DNA of 64,000 nucleotides from Salibaculum griseiflavum (lineage in GTDB: Bacteria; Pseudomonadota; Alphaproteobacteria; Rhodobacterales; Rhodobacteraceae), in assembly GCF_003129565.1 (NCBI RefSeq), contig NZ_QETF01000001.1, positions 1-64,000 of the forward strand, in the 5' to 3' direction. The notes under the pieces were generated by a model. It did not search any database. It had not been told where the DNA came from and saw nothing but the letters and a program-made list of their open reading frames with translations. The position numbers were made by a program, and so were the translations under genes. Below are positions 17,334 to 26,480 of the stretch, one piece after another. How positions within the stretch are numbered: position 1 is the stretch's first letter; every line of letters begins with the position of its first letter.

Positions 17334-18929
17334 CTAGTCCACGTTGAAGGTCAATGGTTTGACCTGTTGGAACAGCTCGGTGTCCCGCAATTCTTGCAGG
17401 GCGGCGGCCGGCACGGGTTCGTCCACGTAGAGCAGCGCGATCGCCTCGCCCTTGGCCGCGGACCGGCCGAGCGTGAAGTTGGCGATGTTGACGCCATGCG
17501 CCCCCATGGTCGCGCCCAGCGCACCGATGATGCCGGGCTTGTCCTCGTTCGTGGTATAGATCATGTGCCTGCCGATCTCGGCGTCGATATTGATGCCCTT
17601 GATCTGGATGAAGCGCGGCTTGCCGTCGCTGAAGACCGTGCCGCCGATGGACCGTTCCCGTTTGTCGGTGACGACGGTGACCTTGATGTAGCCTTCGAAG
17701 GCGCCGGACTGGTCCTGCTTGGTGGTGCTGATCTGCACGCCGCGTTCCTTGGCGATGATCGGGGCCGAAACCACGTTCACGTCGGGGTTGGCGACGGTCA
17801 TGATGCCCGCAACCGTGGCCGATGTCAGCGCGGCGAGGTTCATCTCGGACGCTTCCCCGTCGTAAAGTATGTTGATCGCCTTGATCGGCTCGTCGGTCAT
17901 CTGGCCGATGAAGTGGCCCAGGTGATCGGCCAGCTTGATCCATGGCCCCATGATCTTGGCCTCTTCGGCGGTCACGGAGGGCGAGTTGAGGGCGTTCTGC
18001 ACGGCCCCGGTCAGCAGGTAGTCGGCCATCTGTTCGGCAACCTGCAGCGCGACGTTTTCCTGTGCTTCCGTCGTGGCCGCACCGAGGTGGGGCGTGCAGA
18101 CGACATTGGGCAGGTTGAACAGCGGGTTCTCGGTGGCCGGTTCCTCGGCAAAGACATCGAAGGCCGCCCCGGCGACATGGCCGGATTTCAGCAGGTCGGC
18201 CAGTGCTTCTTCGTCGACCAGGCCGCCACGGGCACAGTTGATGATGCGCACGCCCTTCTTGGTCTTTTCCAGTGCCTCGCGGCTCAGGATGTTCTTGGTC
18301 GCATCCGTGAAGGGCACATGCAGGGTGATGAAGTCGGCGCGCGTGAGAAGGTCGTCCAGTTCGACCTTTTCAACGCCCATCTCGGTGGCGTGTTCCTCGG
18401 ACAGATAGGGATCGTAGGCGATGACTTTCATCTTCAGGCCGCGTGCGCGGTCGCAGACGATGCCGCCGATATTGCCCGCACCGATGACGCCAAGGGTCTT
18501 ACCGGTCAGCTCGACCCCCATGAATTTCGACTTCTCCCATTTGCCCGCATGGGTGCTGGCGCTGGCCTCGGGAATCTGGCGGGCGACGGCGAACATCATG
18601 GCGATGGCGTGTTCGGCGGTGGTGACCATGTTGCCGAAGGGCGTGTTCATCACGATGATGCCCTTCTTGGACGCGGCGTCCTTGTCGATATTGTCGGTGC
18701 CGATCCCGGCCCGGCCGATGACCTTGAGGTTGTCGGCGGCAGCGATGATCTTTTCGGTCGCCTTGGTGGCCGAACGGATAGCGAGGCCGTCATATTGGCC
18801 GATGACCTCCAGCAGCTTGTCCTTGTCCTTGCCAAGGTCGGGCTGGAAATCAACGTCGATGCCACGGTCGCGGAAGATCTGGACGGCGGCGTCGGACAGT
18901 TTGTCGGAGATGAGAACTTTGGGGGCCAT
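17334..18929 (-). CDS. serA: D-3-phosphoglycerate dehydrogenase
   Basis: First enzyme of serine synthesis: oxidises 3-phosphoglycerate to 3-phosphohydroxypyruvate with NAD. The 531-residue product is the long bacterial form: a D-2-hydroxyacid dehydrogenase core (GVIGAGNIGGIVCDRARG at about 145-162; NCARGGLVDEEAL; HLGAATTEAQENVALQ), an intervening allosteric substrate-binding domain (about 320-450) and a C-terminal ACT domain (PGIIGALGATMGAHGVNIANFTLGR, about 470-495) for serine feedback. ATG at 18929 gives the family N-terminus MAPKVLISDKLSD. It lies 75 bp downstream of serC in one operon controlled by the serC leader. Confidence 0.97.
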   Translation of the reverse strand: MAPKVLISDKLSDAAVQIFRDRGIDVDFQPDLGKDKDKLLEVIGQYDGLAIRSATKATEKIIAAADNLKVIGRAGIGTDNIDKDAASKKGIIVMNTPFGNMVTTAEHAIAMMFAVARQIPEASASTHAGKWEKSKFMGVELTGKTLGVIGAGNIGGIVCDRARGLKMKVIAYDPYLSEEHATEMGVEKVELDDLLTRADFITLHVPFTDATKNILSREALEKTKKGVRIINCARGGLVDEEALADLLKSGHVAGAAFDVFAEEPATENPLFNLPNVVCTPHLGAATTEAQENVALQVAEQMADYLLTGAVQNALNSPSVTAEEAKIMGPWIKLADHLGHFIGQMTDEPIKAINILYDGEASEMNLAALTSATVAGIMTVANPDVNVVSAPIIAKERGVQISTTKQDQSGAFEGYIKVTVVTDKRERSIGGTVFSDGKPRFIQIKGINIDAEIGRHMIYTTNEDKPGIIGALGATMGAHGVNIANFTLGRSAAKGEAIALLYVDEPVPAAALQELRDTELFQQVKPLTFNVD

Positions 18930-19004
18930 GTCAGTGGTCCTTCGAATGCATGGAATGGCTGCGCCCCCGGACCGGCTTCGCAGCACTGCCGGGGGCGGAA
19001 AGGG

Positions 19005-20159
19005 TCAGGCGGCGGCGGTCAGCGCCTCGATTTCGGCGTGATAGGCCCAGTCGAGCCAGGGCAGCATCGCTTCGATGTCGCTGGTCTCGACGGTGGCGCC
19101 ACACCAGATGCGCAGCCCGGCGGGCGCGTCGCGATAGGCGCCAATGTCCAGTGCGATATTCTCGGCCTCGAGCCGCTTGGCCACGGCCTTGGCAAAGGCG
19201 GCCCCGTCGGTGATCCGGTCATCGGTGAATTTCAGGCAGACGCTTGTATTGGACCGCGTGGCCGGATCATTGGCCAGGTTCGCGATCCAGTCGCGGCTGG
19301 CGCAGAAGTTCCAGATCGCACGGGCATTGGTGTTGGCCCGGTGGATCAGCGCGTCCAGCCCGCCGATGGACTTGGCCCAGCCCAGCGCGAACAGGTAATC
19401 CTCGACCGCCAGCATGGAGGGCGTGTTGATCGTGGCGCCGGTGAAGATCCCTTCGATCAGCTTGCCGCCCTTGGTCAGGCGGAAAATCTTGGGCAGCGGC
19501 CAGGCCGGAGTGTAGTTTTCCAGCCGCTCGACAGCGCGGGGGCTGAGGATCAGCATCCCGTGGGCCGCTTCGCCACCCATGACCTTCTGCCAACTGAACG
19601 TTGTCACATCCAGCTTGTCCCAGGGCAATTCCTGCGCGAAGGCGGCCGAAGTCGCGTCGCAGATGGTCAAGCCATCGCGAGTCGCCGGGATCACATCACC
19701 CGAGGGCACGCGGACGCCGGAGGTGGTGCCGTTCCAGGTGAACACGACGTCATTGTCATAATTCAGCTTGGCCATATCGACGATATCGCCATAGCCGGCC
19801 TCGTGCACATTGGCCTCGATCTTCAGCTGCTTGACCACGTCGGTGACCCAGCCTGCGCCGAAGCTTTCCCAGGCAACCATTTCCACGGGCCGTTCGCCCA
19901 GAAGCGACCACATCGCCATTTCGACCGCACCGGTATCCGAGGCGGGCACGATGCCGATCTTGTAATCTGCGGGGATGCCGAGCACCTCGCGCGTGGTCTC
20001 GATCGCCGCCTTCAGCTTGTCCTTGCCCACGGCGGCGCGGTGCGACCGGCCAAGGGTCGCATCGGAAAGCGCTTCGAGAGTCCAAGTGGGGGGTTTGGCG
20101 CAGGGGCCAGAGGAAAAACGCGGATTGGCCGGCCGCGTCGCCGGTTTCGTCATAGCCAT
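19005..20159 (-). CDS. serC: phosphoserine aminotransferase
   Basis: PLP-dependent class V aminotransferase; converts 3-phosphohydroxypyruvate to O-phosphoserine with glutamate. The 384-residue product is the alphaproteobacterial type ([12 protein letters not shown] at about 13-24; [31 protein letters not shown] lysine in [28 protein letters not shown]). Two in-frame ATGs (20159 and 20153) are possible; GGAAGG lies 10 nt before the first, so I use 20159. First gene of the serC-serA operon. Confidence 0.97.
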   Translation of the reverse strand: MAMTKPATRPANPRFSSGPCAKPPTWTLEALSDATLGRSHRAAVGKDKLKAAIETTREVLGIPADYKIGIVPASDTGAVEMAMWSLLGERPVEMVAWESFGAGWVTDVVKQLKIEANVHEAGYGDIVDMAKLNYDNDVVFTWNGTTSGVRVPSGDVIPATRDGLTICDATSAAFAQELPWDKLDVTTFSWQKVMGGEAAHGMLILSPRAVERLENYTPAWPLPKIFRLTKGGKLIEGIFTGATINTPSMLAVEDYLFALGWAKSIGGLDALIHRANTNARAIWNFCASRDWIANLANDPATRSNTSVCLKFTDDRITDGAAFAKAVAKRLEAENIALDIGAYRDAPAGLRIWCGATVETSDIEAMLPWLDWAYHAEIEALTAAA

Positions 20160-20226
20160 ATCTGTCTAACCTTCCAGATAGATGCCCCTCGTTGGGGAGG
20201 GGTGTCCCACGGATGGGGTTAGTGGG
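20159..20226 (-). promoter_or_regulatory. serC-type RNA leader
   Basis: The serC 5' leader folds into three consecutive hairpins on the minus strand: CCCAC/GTGGG (20222-20226 with 20206-20210), CCCCTC-type 6-bp stem (20197-20202 with 20185-20190), and TATCTG/CAGATA (20175-20180 with 20159-20164). The last holds the Shine-Dalgarno GGAAGG at its 5' loop side and ends on the A of the start codon. A conserved serC RNA motif is known upstream of serC in Alphaproteobacteria; position, taxon and the CAACGAGGGGCATC segment fit. Its ligand or mechanism is not established. Confidence 0.75.
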
Positions 20227-20377
20227 ATCGCGGTGCGACCGCAACGGCCAAAATGCGCATTCGCGACCATTCGGCACAAGAAACCGTCGTGGGTTGGAGC
20301 GGATAGGAAACTTGGGGCTCGGCCCTTGCGTTTTCCGCTCCATCGCGGTTTCAGGATCAAAACGCCGGAGATACCCC

Positions 20378-21247
20378 ATGAATGTCGTGACGCTGATCGC
20401 CAAACCGGGTGCATTGGAACCTGCCCTCATCGAGAATCTCCGCAATGCCTGGGGCGGCGGTGATGCCCAGTGGCTGTCGCCGGATGAGGCGGCCGAGTTC
20501 CCCCTGGCCGACCGGCCCGGAAATTTCGACACCGTGCGCGCGGAGCTCGACGCGCTGGGGGTCGACCTGAACATCCAGCCAGCAGATGGGCGCCGCAAGA
20601 AGATGCTGCTGGCCGACATGGACAGCACCATGATCCAGCAGGAATGTATCGATGAACTGGCTGCCGAGGCGGGCGTCGGTGACCGTGTGGCCGAGATCAC
20701 GGCGCGGGCGATGAATGGTGAGCTGGATTTCGAGGCGGCGCTGATCGAGCGCGTCGGTCTTCTGAAGGGGCTTGCGGTCGATGTGATCGGTCACGTCATT
20801 CACACGCGCATCACATTGATGCCCGGCGGAGCCGAGTTGGTCGCTACGATGAAAGCAAACGGTGCGGTGACTGCGCTTGTTTCTGGCGGTTTCGTGCAGT
20901 TCACAGGGCCGGTTGCGGCCAAGTTGGGTTTCGACCGAAGCCGGGCCAATACCCTGCTAGAGGAAGATGGCGTTCTGACCGGCGAGGTGGCGCGCCCGAT
21001 TCTGGGCCGCGAAGCCAAGGTCGAAGCGCTGGAGGTGATTTCCGCCGACCATGGCCTGACCGACATGGATGTGATCGCCGTTGGCGACGGCGCCAATGAC
21101 CTCGGGATGTTGGGCCGCGCGGGCACCGGCGTGGCGCTGCACGCCAAGCCCAGCGTCGCGGCCCAATGCGATATCCGCGTCAATCACGGCGACCTGACGG
21201 CCCTGCTCTACCTGCAAGGCTATGCGCGGGACGAATTCGCCGACTAG
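20378..21247 (+). CDS. serB: phosphoserine phosphatase
   Basis: HAD-superfamily phosphatase; last step of serine synthesis, phosphoserine to serine. The 289-residue product has an N-terminal ACT-like stretch of about 80 residues, then the HAD core: nucleophile motif LADMDSTMIQQECIDELA (about 86-103), ALVSGGFVQFTGP (about 167-179), and GDGANDLGMLGRAGTGVALHAKP (about 238-260). It is transcribed divergently from serCA across a 218-bp region holding the serC leader, so all three serine genes are together. The ATG at 20378 gives the family start MNVVTLIAKPG. Confidence 0.96.
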   Translation: MNVVTLIAKPGALEPALIENLRNAWGGGDAQWLSPDEAAEFPLADRPGNFDTVRAELDALGVDLNIQPADGRRKKMLLADMDSTMIQQECIDELAAEAGVGDRVAEITARAMNGELDFEAALIERVGLLKGLAVDVIGHVIHTRITLMPGGAELVATMKANGAVTALVSGGFVQFTGPVAAKLGFDRSRANTLLEEDGVLTGEVARPILGREAKVEALEVISADHGLTDMDVIAVGDGANDLGMLGRAGTGVALHAKPSVAAQCDIRVNHGDLTALLYLQGYARDEFAD

Positions 21248-22242
21248 GACGCGAGCCCGGCGGTCGACTTCATTTCGCCCGTCACCAGGCCGGCGAAATT
21301 CTTGATCTCGGGGTTCAGGTATCGCCGGATCAGCGGATCATCGGCATCGGCCACGCCGAGGCGCACCAAGAGCGCGGCCATGGTGCATTCCGAGGCGCGG
21401 GTGCCGCCGTCCATGATCTTCAATGCGACGCCCTTTCGCTGTTCCGGCAGGATCGCGATGTAATACCCTTCGGCGCCGCCCTTGATCGCCGCCTTTCCCT
21501 TGCAGGCGCGCATCAGGTGGGTGCAGGCGCGGTCTTCGCCCGCCACGAGTTCGGGATGCGTCATCATCGCCTCGCGCAAGGTGACCATCGCCTTTGCCCG
21601 CGTGTCGGCACGGTCATGGGCGCTGGCGAAATGGGCCATGGCGCGGGCCATGGCATGGATCGTCGTTGCGTGATTGGGTGCCGAACAGCCGTCGATGCCC
21701 CAAACGGGGCTGTCCGCCTCGGTCACGTCTTCGAACGCCTGCTTGATCGACACCTGGAGCGGGTGGTCGATCGCGACGTAATCCGGGCCCGCACCCAGAT
21801 GCCTCGTGACCGTCAGGAACCCGCAATGCTTGCCGGAACAATTGTTGTGATACCGGCACGGGCCTTCATGCGCGCGGATCAGCTCGAACTTGGCGTCCTT
21901 GTCGCCGGGCACCTGTGGCCCGCAGCAAAAGGCGCTATCGTCCAGACCCATGGTGGCGATCCAGTCCTGCACGCGGTCGGTATGGATGTGCGCCGCCGAA
22001 TGTGAGGCGCAGGAAAGGGCCAGCTGTTCACTGGTCAGACCCGCTTGCGCCGCCGCGCCGGTCTCGATCAGCGGCAGTGCCTGGATCATCTTGGCCGAGG
22101 ATCGCGGATAGGCCACGTGCTCGGGATTGCCCCAGGCCTCGATGATCTGGCCGCTGTCGTCGCAGATGACCGCATGGCCCTGATGCGTGCTTTCCAAAAG
22201 GCCCCCGCGCCAGATTTCCACCAGTTGTGCCGCGTTCGTCAT
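21244..22242 (-). CDS. L-asparaginase II-type amidohydrolase (rhizobial class)
   Basis: Cytoplasmic asparaginase of the thermolabile Rhizobium etli ReAII/ReAV family, which uses a serine-lysine and zinc-linked chemistry unrelated to E. coli asparaginases. The 332-residue product shows VAYPRSSAKMIQALPLIETGA (about 43-63), LSCASHSAAHIHTDRV (about 75-90), NNCSGKHCGFL (about 136-146), GIDGCSAPNHATTIHAMARAMA and KGGAEGYYIAIL. ATG at 22242 is preceded by GGAAGGAGCAAC. The stop overlaps convergent serB by 4 bp. Likely deaminates asparagine for nitrogen supply; substrate range unverified. Confidence 0.85.
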   Translation of the reverse strand: MTNAAQLVEIWRGGLLESTHQGHAVICDDSGQIIEAWGNPEHVAYPRSSAKMIQALPLIETGAAAQAGLTSEQLALSCASHSAAHIHTDRVQDWIATMGLDDSAFCCGPQVPGDKDAKFELIRAHEGPCRYHNNCSGKHCGFLTVTRHLGAGPDYVAIDHPLQVSIKQAFEDVTEADSPVWGIDGCSAPNHATTIHAMARAMAHFASAHDRADTRAKAMVTLREAMMTHPELVAGEDRACTHLMRACKGKAAIKGGAEGYYIAILPEQRKGVALKIMDGGTRASECTMAALLVRLGVADADDPLIRRYLNPEIKNFAGLVTGEMKSTAGLAS

Positions 22243-22425
22243 GTTGCTCCTTCCTTGCGCGGGAACCCGCGCAACCGTGCCGGAAACTGGGGATTTCCCA
22301 TTTTGGCATTTTCTTGCTACTGCTATCGGTATCGAGTTGATTTGACCCGTTCCAGCAGAAAAGGTGTGGGCACACACACCGGGAATTGGTCGGACAGAGG
22401 CAAGGACAGCTTGGAGGCTGTAGAC

Positions 22426-22956
22426 ATGATTTCACGACTATCGCGCGGCCTGGCCGTGGCAGCGGCGATTTTCGCCGGGACGGCGGCACTGGCCCAGGAA
22501 GAAAGCTCCAACAGGGTGGCGGCCAATACGGATTGGTCCGTCTTCGTCGAAGAAGACCCGGTGCAGTGCTGGAGCGTTTCCGCCCCCAAGACCGAGGAGT
22601 TCTTCCGGGATGGCAATCCGGTCTCGGCCAGCACGGGTGATGTTCTGTTGTTCGTATCCTACCAGCCCGATGAGGGCGTGCAGGGGCAGGTCAGCTACAA
22701 CGGCGGCTATCCGTTCGGGGATGGCACCACGGTCAGCATGGAAATCGGCGGCAGCAGCTTCGACCTGTTCACCGAAGGCGAATGGGCCTGGGCGGCGTCA
22801 CCTGAGGATGATGCCTCGATCGTGGCGGCGATGAAACGGGGGGCCGAGGCCAAGCTGACCGGACGATCGGGGCGCGGGACGCAGGTCGTGCACACCTTTT
22901 CCCTGCTCGGCTTCACCGCTGCAGTGGAAGAGGCCGATAGCCGCTGTTCGGGCTAG
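22426..22956 (+). CDS. invasion-associated locus B (IalB) family secreted protein
   Basis: Exported protein of 176 residues with a signal peptide (RGLAVAAAIFAGTAALAQ, cleavage about residue 24). The mature part has CWSVSAPKTEEFFRDGNPV (about 46-64), a beta-rich middle (VLLFVSYQPDEGV, VSMEIGGSSFDLF) and DASIVAAMKRGAEAKLTGRSGRGTQVVHTFSLLGFTAA near the C-terminus, the typical IalB layout. Bartonella IalB is linked to erythrocyte invasion, but free-living alphaproteobacteria keep many paralogues of unknown role. A strong terminator follows, so it is monocistronic. Confidence 0.85.
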   Translation: MISRLSRGLAVAAAIFAGTAALAQEESSNRVAANTDWSVFVEEDPVQCWSVSAPKTEEFFRDGNPVSASTGDVLLFVSYQPDEGVQGQVSYNGGYPFGDGTTVSMEIGGSSFDLFTEGEWAWAASPEDDASIVAAMKRGAEAKLTGRSGRGTQVVHTFSLLGFTAAVEEADSRCSG

Positions 22957-22978
22957 GTTCCGCCAAGGCATAGACGCG

Positions 22979-23010
22979 AAAAGGGTGGCCCAGGCGGGCG
23001 GCCCTTTTTT
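22979..23010 (+). terminator. Rho-independent terminator of the IalB-like gene
   Basis: AAAAGGG (22979-22985) pairs with CCCTTTT (23002-23008) and an inner GCCC/GGGC stem closes on AGGC; six T residues end the structure. It lies 23 bp after the stop codon. Confidence 0.85.
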
Positions 23011-23162
23011 GCATGTCGCGGCCCTTTCCTGTCTGCCGGCGTTTTCATCATAACGAGATAGATTGGTTCCTGGTCATTTGGGGCCTGTGCATGGATTTTC
23101 TTTGGAATCCGATACACACTCCTATATGAGGCCCAATTGACCCAAGCCACGCGAGTATTCCC

Positions 23163-24350
23163 ATGTCGGCCTCCGCCCCGATCACGCAGGACGTTCTGAC
23201 CATCAAGCGGCAAGTGCCCGAGGATGGACCGACCAATATCGTCGGCCTGACCCGGCCCGCCCTGCGCGAGGCGCTGATCGCCATGGGCACGCCCGAGAAG
23301 CAGGCCAAGATGCGTGTCAACCAGATCTGGCAATGGGTCTATCATTGGGGCGTGCGTGATTTCGCGGAGATGACGAACCTGGCCAAGGATTTCCGGACCA
23401 AGCTCGCCGCGCATTTCGTGATCGAGATTCCCGAGGTCGTGTCAAAGACCGTCAGCGCCGATGGGACCCGTAAATACCTTGTCCGTATCGCGGGCGGCCA
23501 CGAGGTCGAGGTCGTCTATATTCCCGAGGAAGATCGCGGCACGCTGTGCATCTCCAGCCAGGTCGGATGCACGCTGACCTGTTCTTTCTGCCACACCGGC
23601 ACGCAGAAGCTGGTGCGCAACCTGACCGCCGGGGAAATCATCGGCCAGGTCATGATGGCGCGCGACGATCTGGGCGAGTGGCCCGAACCGGGGCAGGGCA
23701 CCGGCGAAAACGGTCCGCGCCTTTTGTCGAATATCGTGCTGATGGGCATGGGCGAGCCGCTCTACAATTTCGAGAACGTGCGCGACGCCATGAAGATCGC
23801 CATGGACGGCGAAGGCATCGCCCTGTCGCGCCGCCGCATCACCCTGTCGACCAGCGGTATCGTCCCCGAAATCGCCAAGACCGCCGAGGAGATCGGCTGC
23901 CAACTTGCCGTGTCCTTCCACGCCACCACGGACGAGGTCCGCGACAAGCTGGTGCCGATCAACAGGAAATGGAACATCGCGGCCCTGCTTGAGGCGCTCA
24001 AGGCCTATCCGAAGGCGTCGAATTCCGAGCGGATCACCTTTGAATACGTGATGCTCAAGGACGTCAACGACAGCGACGAGGACGCCCGCCGCCTGGTCAA
24101 GCTGATCGAGGGCATCCCCGCCAAGATCAACCTGATCCCGTTCAACGAATGGCCGGGTGCGCCCTATGAGCGCTCTGACTGGGCGCGGATCGAGGCGTTT
24201 GCGGACATCGTCTACAAGGCCGGCTATGCCAGCCCCATCCGCACCCCCCGCGGCGAGGATATCATGGCGGCCTGCGGCCAGTTGAAATCCGCCACCGAAC
24301 GGGCCCGCAAATCCCGCAAGCAGATCGAGGCCGAGGCGGGGATCGGCTAG
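23163..24350 (+). CDS. rlmN: dual-specificity 23S rRNA/tRNA m2A methyltransferase RlmN
   Basis: Radical-SAM enzyme that methylates C2 of A2503 in 23S rRNA and A37 in some tRNAs. The 395-residue product has the CxxxCxxC cluster at Cys136, Cys140 and Cys143 ([12 protein letters not shown]), the methyl-carrier Cys near the C-terminus ([11 protein letters not shown]), [14 protein letters not shown], and [12 protein letters not shown], all typical. The N-terminus [15 protein letters not shown]...[14 protein letters not shown] is the RlmN accessory domain. Normal length. Confidence 0.97.
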   Translation: MSASAPITQDVLTIKRQVPEDGPTNIVGLTRPALREALIAMGTPEKQAKMRVNQIWQWVYHWGVRDFAEMTNLAKDFRTKLAAHFVIEIPEVVSKTVSADGTRKYLVRIAGGHEVEVVYIPEEDRGTLCISSQVGCTLTCSFCHTGTQKLVRNLTAGEIIGQVMMARDDLGEWPEPGQGTGENGPRLLSNIVLMGMGEPLYNFENVRDAMKIAMDGEGIALSRRRITLSTSGIVPEIAKTAEEIGCQLAVSFHATTDEVRDKLVPINRKWNIAALLEALKAYPKASNSERITFEYVMLKDVNDSDEDARRLVKLIEGIPAKINLIPFNEWPGAPYERSDWARIEAFADIVYKAGYASPIRTPRGEDIMAACGQLKSATERARKSRKQIEAEAGIG

Positions 24351-24380
24351 GCGTTAACCATTCGCCAAGACGAATCGTTC

Positions 24381-24599
24381 ATGGTCTGTTCCATGGAGCA
24401 GACACATCATATTCCGCAGTTGAGCGATGCGGCGCAAAAAGCGCTGACCGAGGCCGCCCGGAAGGACGGCATCGACATGGCAGATCTCCTCGAGCAGGCC
24501 CTTGAAAGGGAGTTGCAGCGGCGGAACAGGCGCCGGGCGTTGATCGCCCGGCACCGCCGCCGCACCGTCTTTCCCGTGCTGGAGGCGCGGATCGGTTAG
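24381..24599 (+). CDS. small conserved-looking hypothetical protein
   Basis: A 72-residue frame (or 68 from the second ATG at 24393) between rlmN and a convergent oxidoreductase, whose stop it overlaps by 4 bp. Residues about 15-45 (LSDAAQKALTEAARKDGIDMADLLEQALERELQRR) have the spacing of a ribbon-helix-helix or plasmid-type DNA-binding helix pair. The C-terminus is strongly basic (NRRRALIARHRRR). There is no strong ribosome-binding site and no recognisable family, so it is a modestly supported gene. Confidence 0.5.
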   Translation: MVCSMEQTHHIPQLSDAAQKALTEAARKDGIDMADLLEQALERELQRRNRRRALIARHRRRTVFPVLEARIG

Positions 24600-25720
24600 G
24601 TCGTTTGCAGAAGCGCTGCCGCCTGGTCCGGGGCCAAAGCCTCGGGGCGATCGCAGGTTGTCTGCATCTCGATGCGCTGGCCGGTTTCGCCGGCTTTCAG
24701 AATACCCGTCAGAACCTCGATCACGTGCAGGGCGAGTTCGCCGTTGCAGCGATGATCGCGCCCTGCGTCGATGGCTTGGGCCATGTCCGCCAGCCCGGAC
24801 ACCCGGTAATTGGCGCGGCCATCTTGGTTGGGCACACCGAACGGATGGGCATTGTCCGAGACTGTTTGGGGATCTTTCCCGGGCATCACCGCCTCGACCG
24901 TGCCACCGAAGAAATTAGGGTCGGGCACATAGAGGCTGCCGCCGGTGCCGTAGAGCTCCATGTTCGGATGGCGATGCGCCCACACGTCCCAGCTGGTGCC
25001 CATAGTCACGATCGCCCCGCTGGCGAACTCCAGGATCGCGTGGATGTTGGTCGGCGTGTTCACCGGTATCTCTTCGCCCTCGCGAGGGCCATTGCCGATG
25101 GTCCGCGACTTGAACCCGGCCGAGGACATCGCGGTCAGCGTTTTCACCGGCCCGATCAACTGAACAAGGTTGCTGACGTAATAGGGGCCAAGGTCCAACA
25201 CCGGGCCCCCGCCGGGCTGAAAGAAGAAGTCCGGGTTCGGGTGCCAGGCTTCCATGCCGTGACTCATCACATGGCACGTGCCGCCAACAACCGTGCCGAT
25301 GTCGCCGGAATCCAGCTTGGCCCGGGCCGCCTGATGCGCCCCGCCAAGGAAGGTGTCCGGAGCCGATCCGACCCGCAGCCCCTTTTCCTCGGCAAGCGCC
25401 AGCAGCGCCTGGCCTTCCTCCAGCGACAGAACGAAGGGCTTCTCCGAATAGACATGCTTGCCGGCCTCGAGCGCCGCCTTGGACACCTCGAAATGCGCCG
25501 CCGGGATGGTCAGGTTGACGATGATGTCGATATCGGCCGCCGACAGAAGCCCATCGGGAGTTTCGGCCCGCACGCCGAATTCCTCCGCCCGGGCGACGGC
25601 CGCCTCGGCGTTGAGGTCGGCAACAGCCCGGACCTCGATTCCGTTGAAGAGCGGCGCAAGCCGCAGATAGGCGGCCGAGATATTGCCGCAGCCCATGATG
25701 CCAATCCCAAGCGTCGTCAT
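24596..25720 (-). CDS. Gfo/Idh/MocA family oxidoreductase
   Basis: NAD(P)-dependent sugar dehydrogenase-like enzyme, 374 residues. Rossmann motif GIGIMGCGNISAAY (5-18), signature YSEKPF (about 91-96, Lys of the EKP motif), and the C-terminal domain with GGGPVLDLGPYYVSNLVQLIG (about 185-205), in which Tyr replaces the usual His of GGGxLxDxGxH. Last gene of the glycoside operon that starts at 33106; its start overlaps the upstream isomerase gene by 4 bp. It probably oxidises a hydroxyl of the imported sugar or glycoside; the substrate is not predictable. Confidence 0.85.
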   Translation of the reverse strand: MTTLGIGIMGCGNISAAYLRLAPLFNGIEVRAVADLNAEAAVARAEEFGVRAETPDGLLSAADIDIIVNLTIPAAHFEVSKAALEAGKHVYSEKPFVLSLEEGQALLALAEEKGLRVGSAPDTFLGGAHQAARAKLDSGDIGTVVGGTCHVMSHGMEAWHPNPDFFFQPGGGPVLDLGPYYVSNLVQLIGPVKTLTAMSSAGFKSRTIGNGPREGEEIPVNTPTNIHAILEFASGAIVTMGTSWDVWAHRHPNMELYGTGGSLYVPDPNFFGGTVEAVMPGKDPQTVSDNAHPFGVPNQDGRANYRVSGLADMAQAIDAGRDHRCNGELALHVIEVLTGILKAGETGQRIEMQTTCDRPEALAPDQAAALLQTT

Positions 25721-26469
25721 GCGCTGACCTCCGGCAGGGATTTCAGGTAGGTGGCCGACTCGGCGGCAAAGGCCGCGTCGTCAACCGGGTGGTCGTTTTC
25801 GACAACGAACAGGTCAATGCCCTGCGCCCGGGCGGCCGACAGGATCGCGGGCCAATCCATCACGCCCTGACCGACCGTCGCCCAGCCGTCCTGATCGGGA
25901 TTCTGGCCTTCAGCGGCACGGTCCTTGATGTGCAGCGCCTTGATCCGATCGCCGTATTTGTTGATTGCGGCAACCGGATCGACCCCGGCACGGAAGACCC
26001 AGCCGAGGTCCAGCTCCAGGGAAACGCCGGCCCCGACGATCAAGTCCTCGGCACAGACACCGCCGCCAAGATCGACCATCTCGAAGTCGTGGTTGTGCCA
26101 GCCGAAGGTCAGGCCCGCATCGACAATCGGCTTGCCTGCCTGGGCCAGGCGTTGGGCAAAGGCTTCCCATCCGGCGTGGTCTGTGGGGCGGTCGCCGGGC
26201 ATGAGGAAAGGGGCATAGACATGGCCGATGCCCATGGTTCGGGCGGTGTCGATGACCTTGGCCGGATCGTCTTCGATCATTTGCAGCGCAAAGTGGCCAG
26301 AGGCCATGGGCAGACCAGCGGCATCAAGCATGTCGCGCGACGCGGCGGGGTCATCGAACCAGGGGCCGAACCCCTCGACCGCATCGTATCCGGCGGCTTT
26401 GACATTGGCCAGCGTGGCGGCGTGATCGGCCTCGCGAGAGGTATAGAGCTGGTAGGAAAGCACGGGCAT
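25717..26469 (-). CDS. sugar phosphate isomerase/epimerase (TIM barrel, AP endonuclease-2 type)
   Basis: Metal-dependent isomerase or lyase-like TIM barrel of 250 residues. Candidate metal ligands follow the family order: Glu in GYDAVEGFGPWF (about 27-38), WHNHDFEM (about 122-129), ELDLGWVFRAG (about 151-161), HIKDRAAEG (about 177-185) and FVVENDHPV near 225. Proteins of this family accompanying Gfo/Idh/MocA enzymes act on keto-sugars or inositols. It is coupled to the downstream dehydrogenase by a 4-bp overlap and lies 11 bp after the beta-mannosidase. Confidence 0.8.
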   Translation of the reverse strand: MPVLSYQLYTSREADHAATLANVKAAGYDAVEGFGPWFDDPAASRDMLDAAGLPMASGHFALQMIEDDPAKVIDTARTMGIGHVYAPFLMPGDRPTDHAGWEAFAQRLAQAGKPIVDAGLTFGWHNHDFEMVDLGGGVCAEDLIVGAGVSLELDLGWVFRAGVDPVAAINKYGDRIKALHIKDRAAEGQNPDQDGWATVGQGVMDWPAILSAARAQGIDLFVVENDHPVDDAAFAAESATYLKSLPEVSA

Positions 26470-26480
26470 TGTTTGTCCTT

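Noticed and set aside
17295-20222. 975-codon open frame on the plus strand across serA and serC
   Set aside because: It is a shadow of two clear enzymes on the minus strand; the composition (Gly, His, Val, Arg runs) follows antisense GC bias and no domain can be seen.
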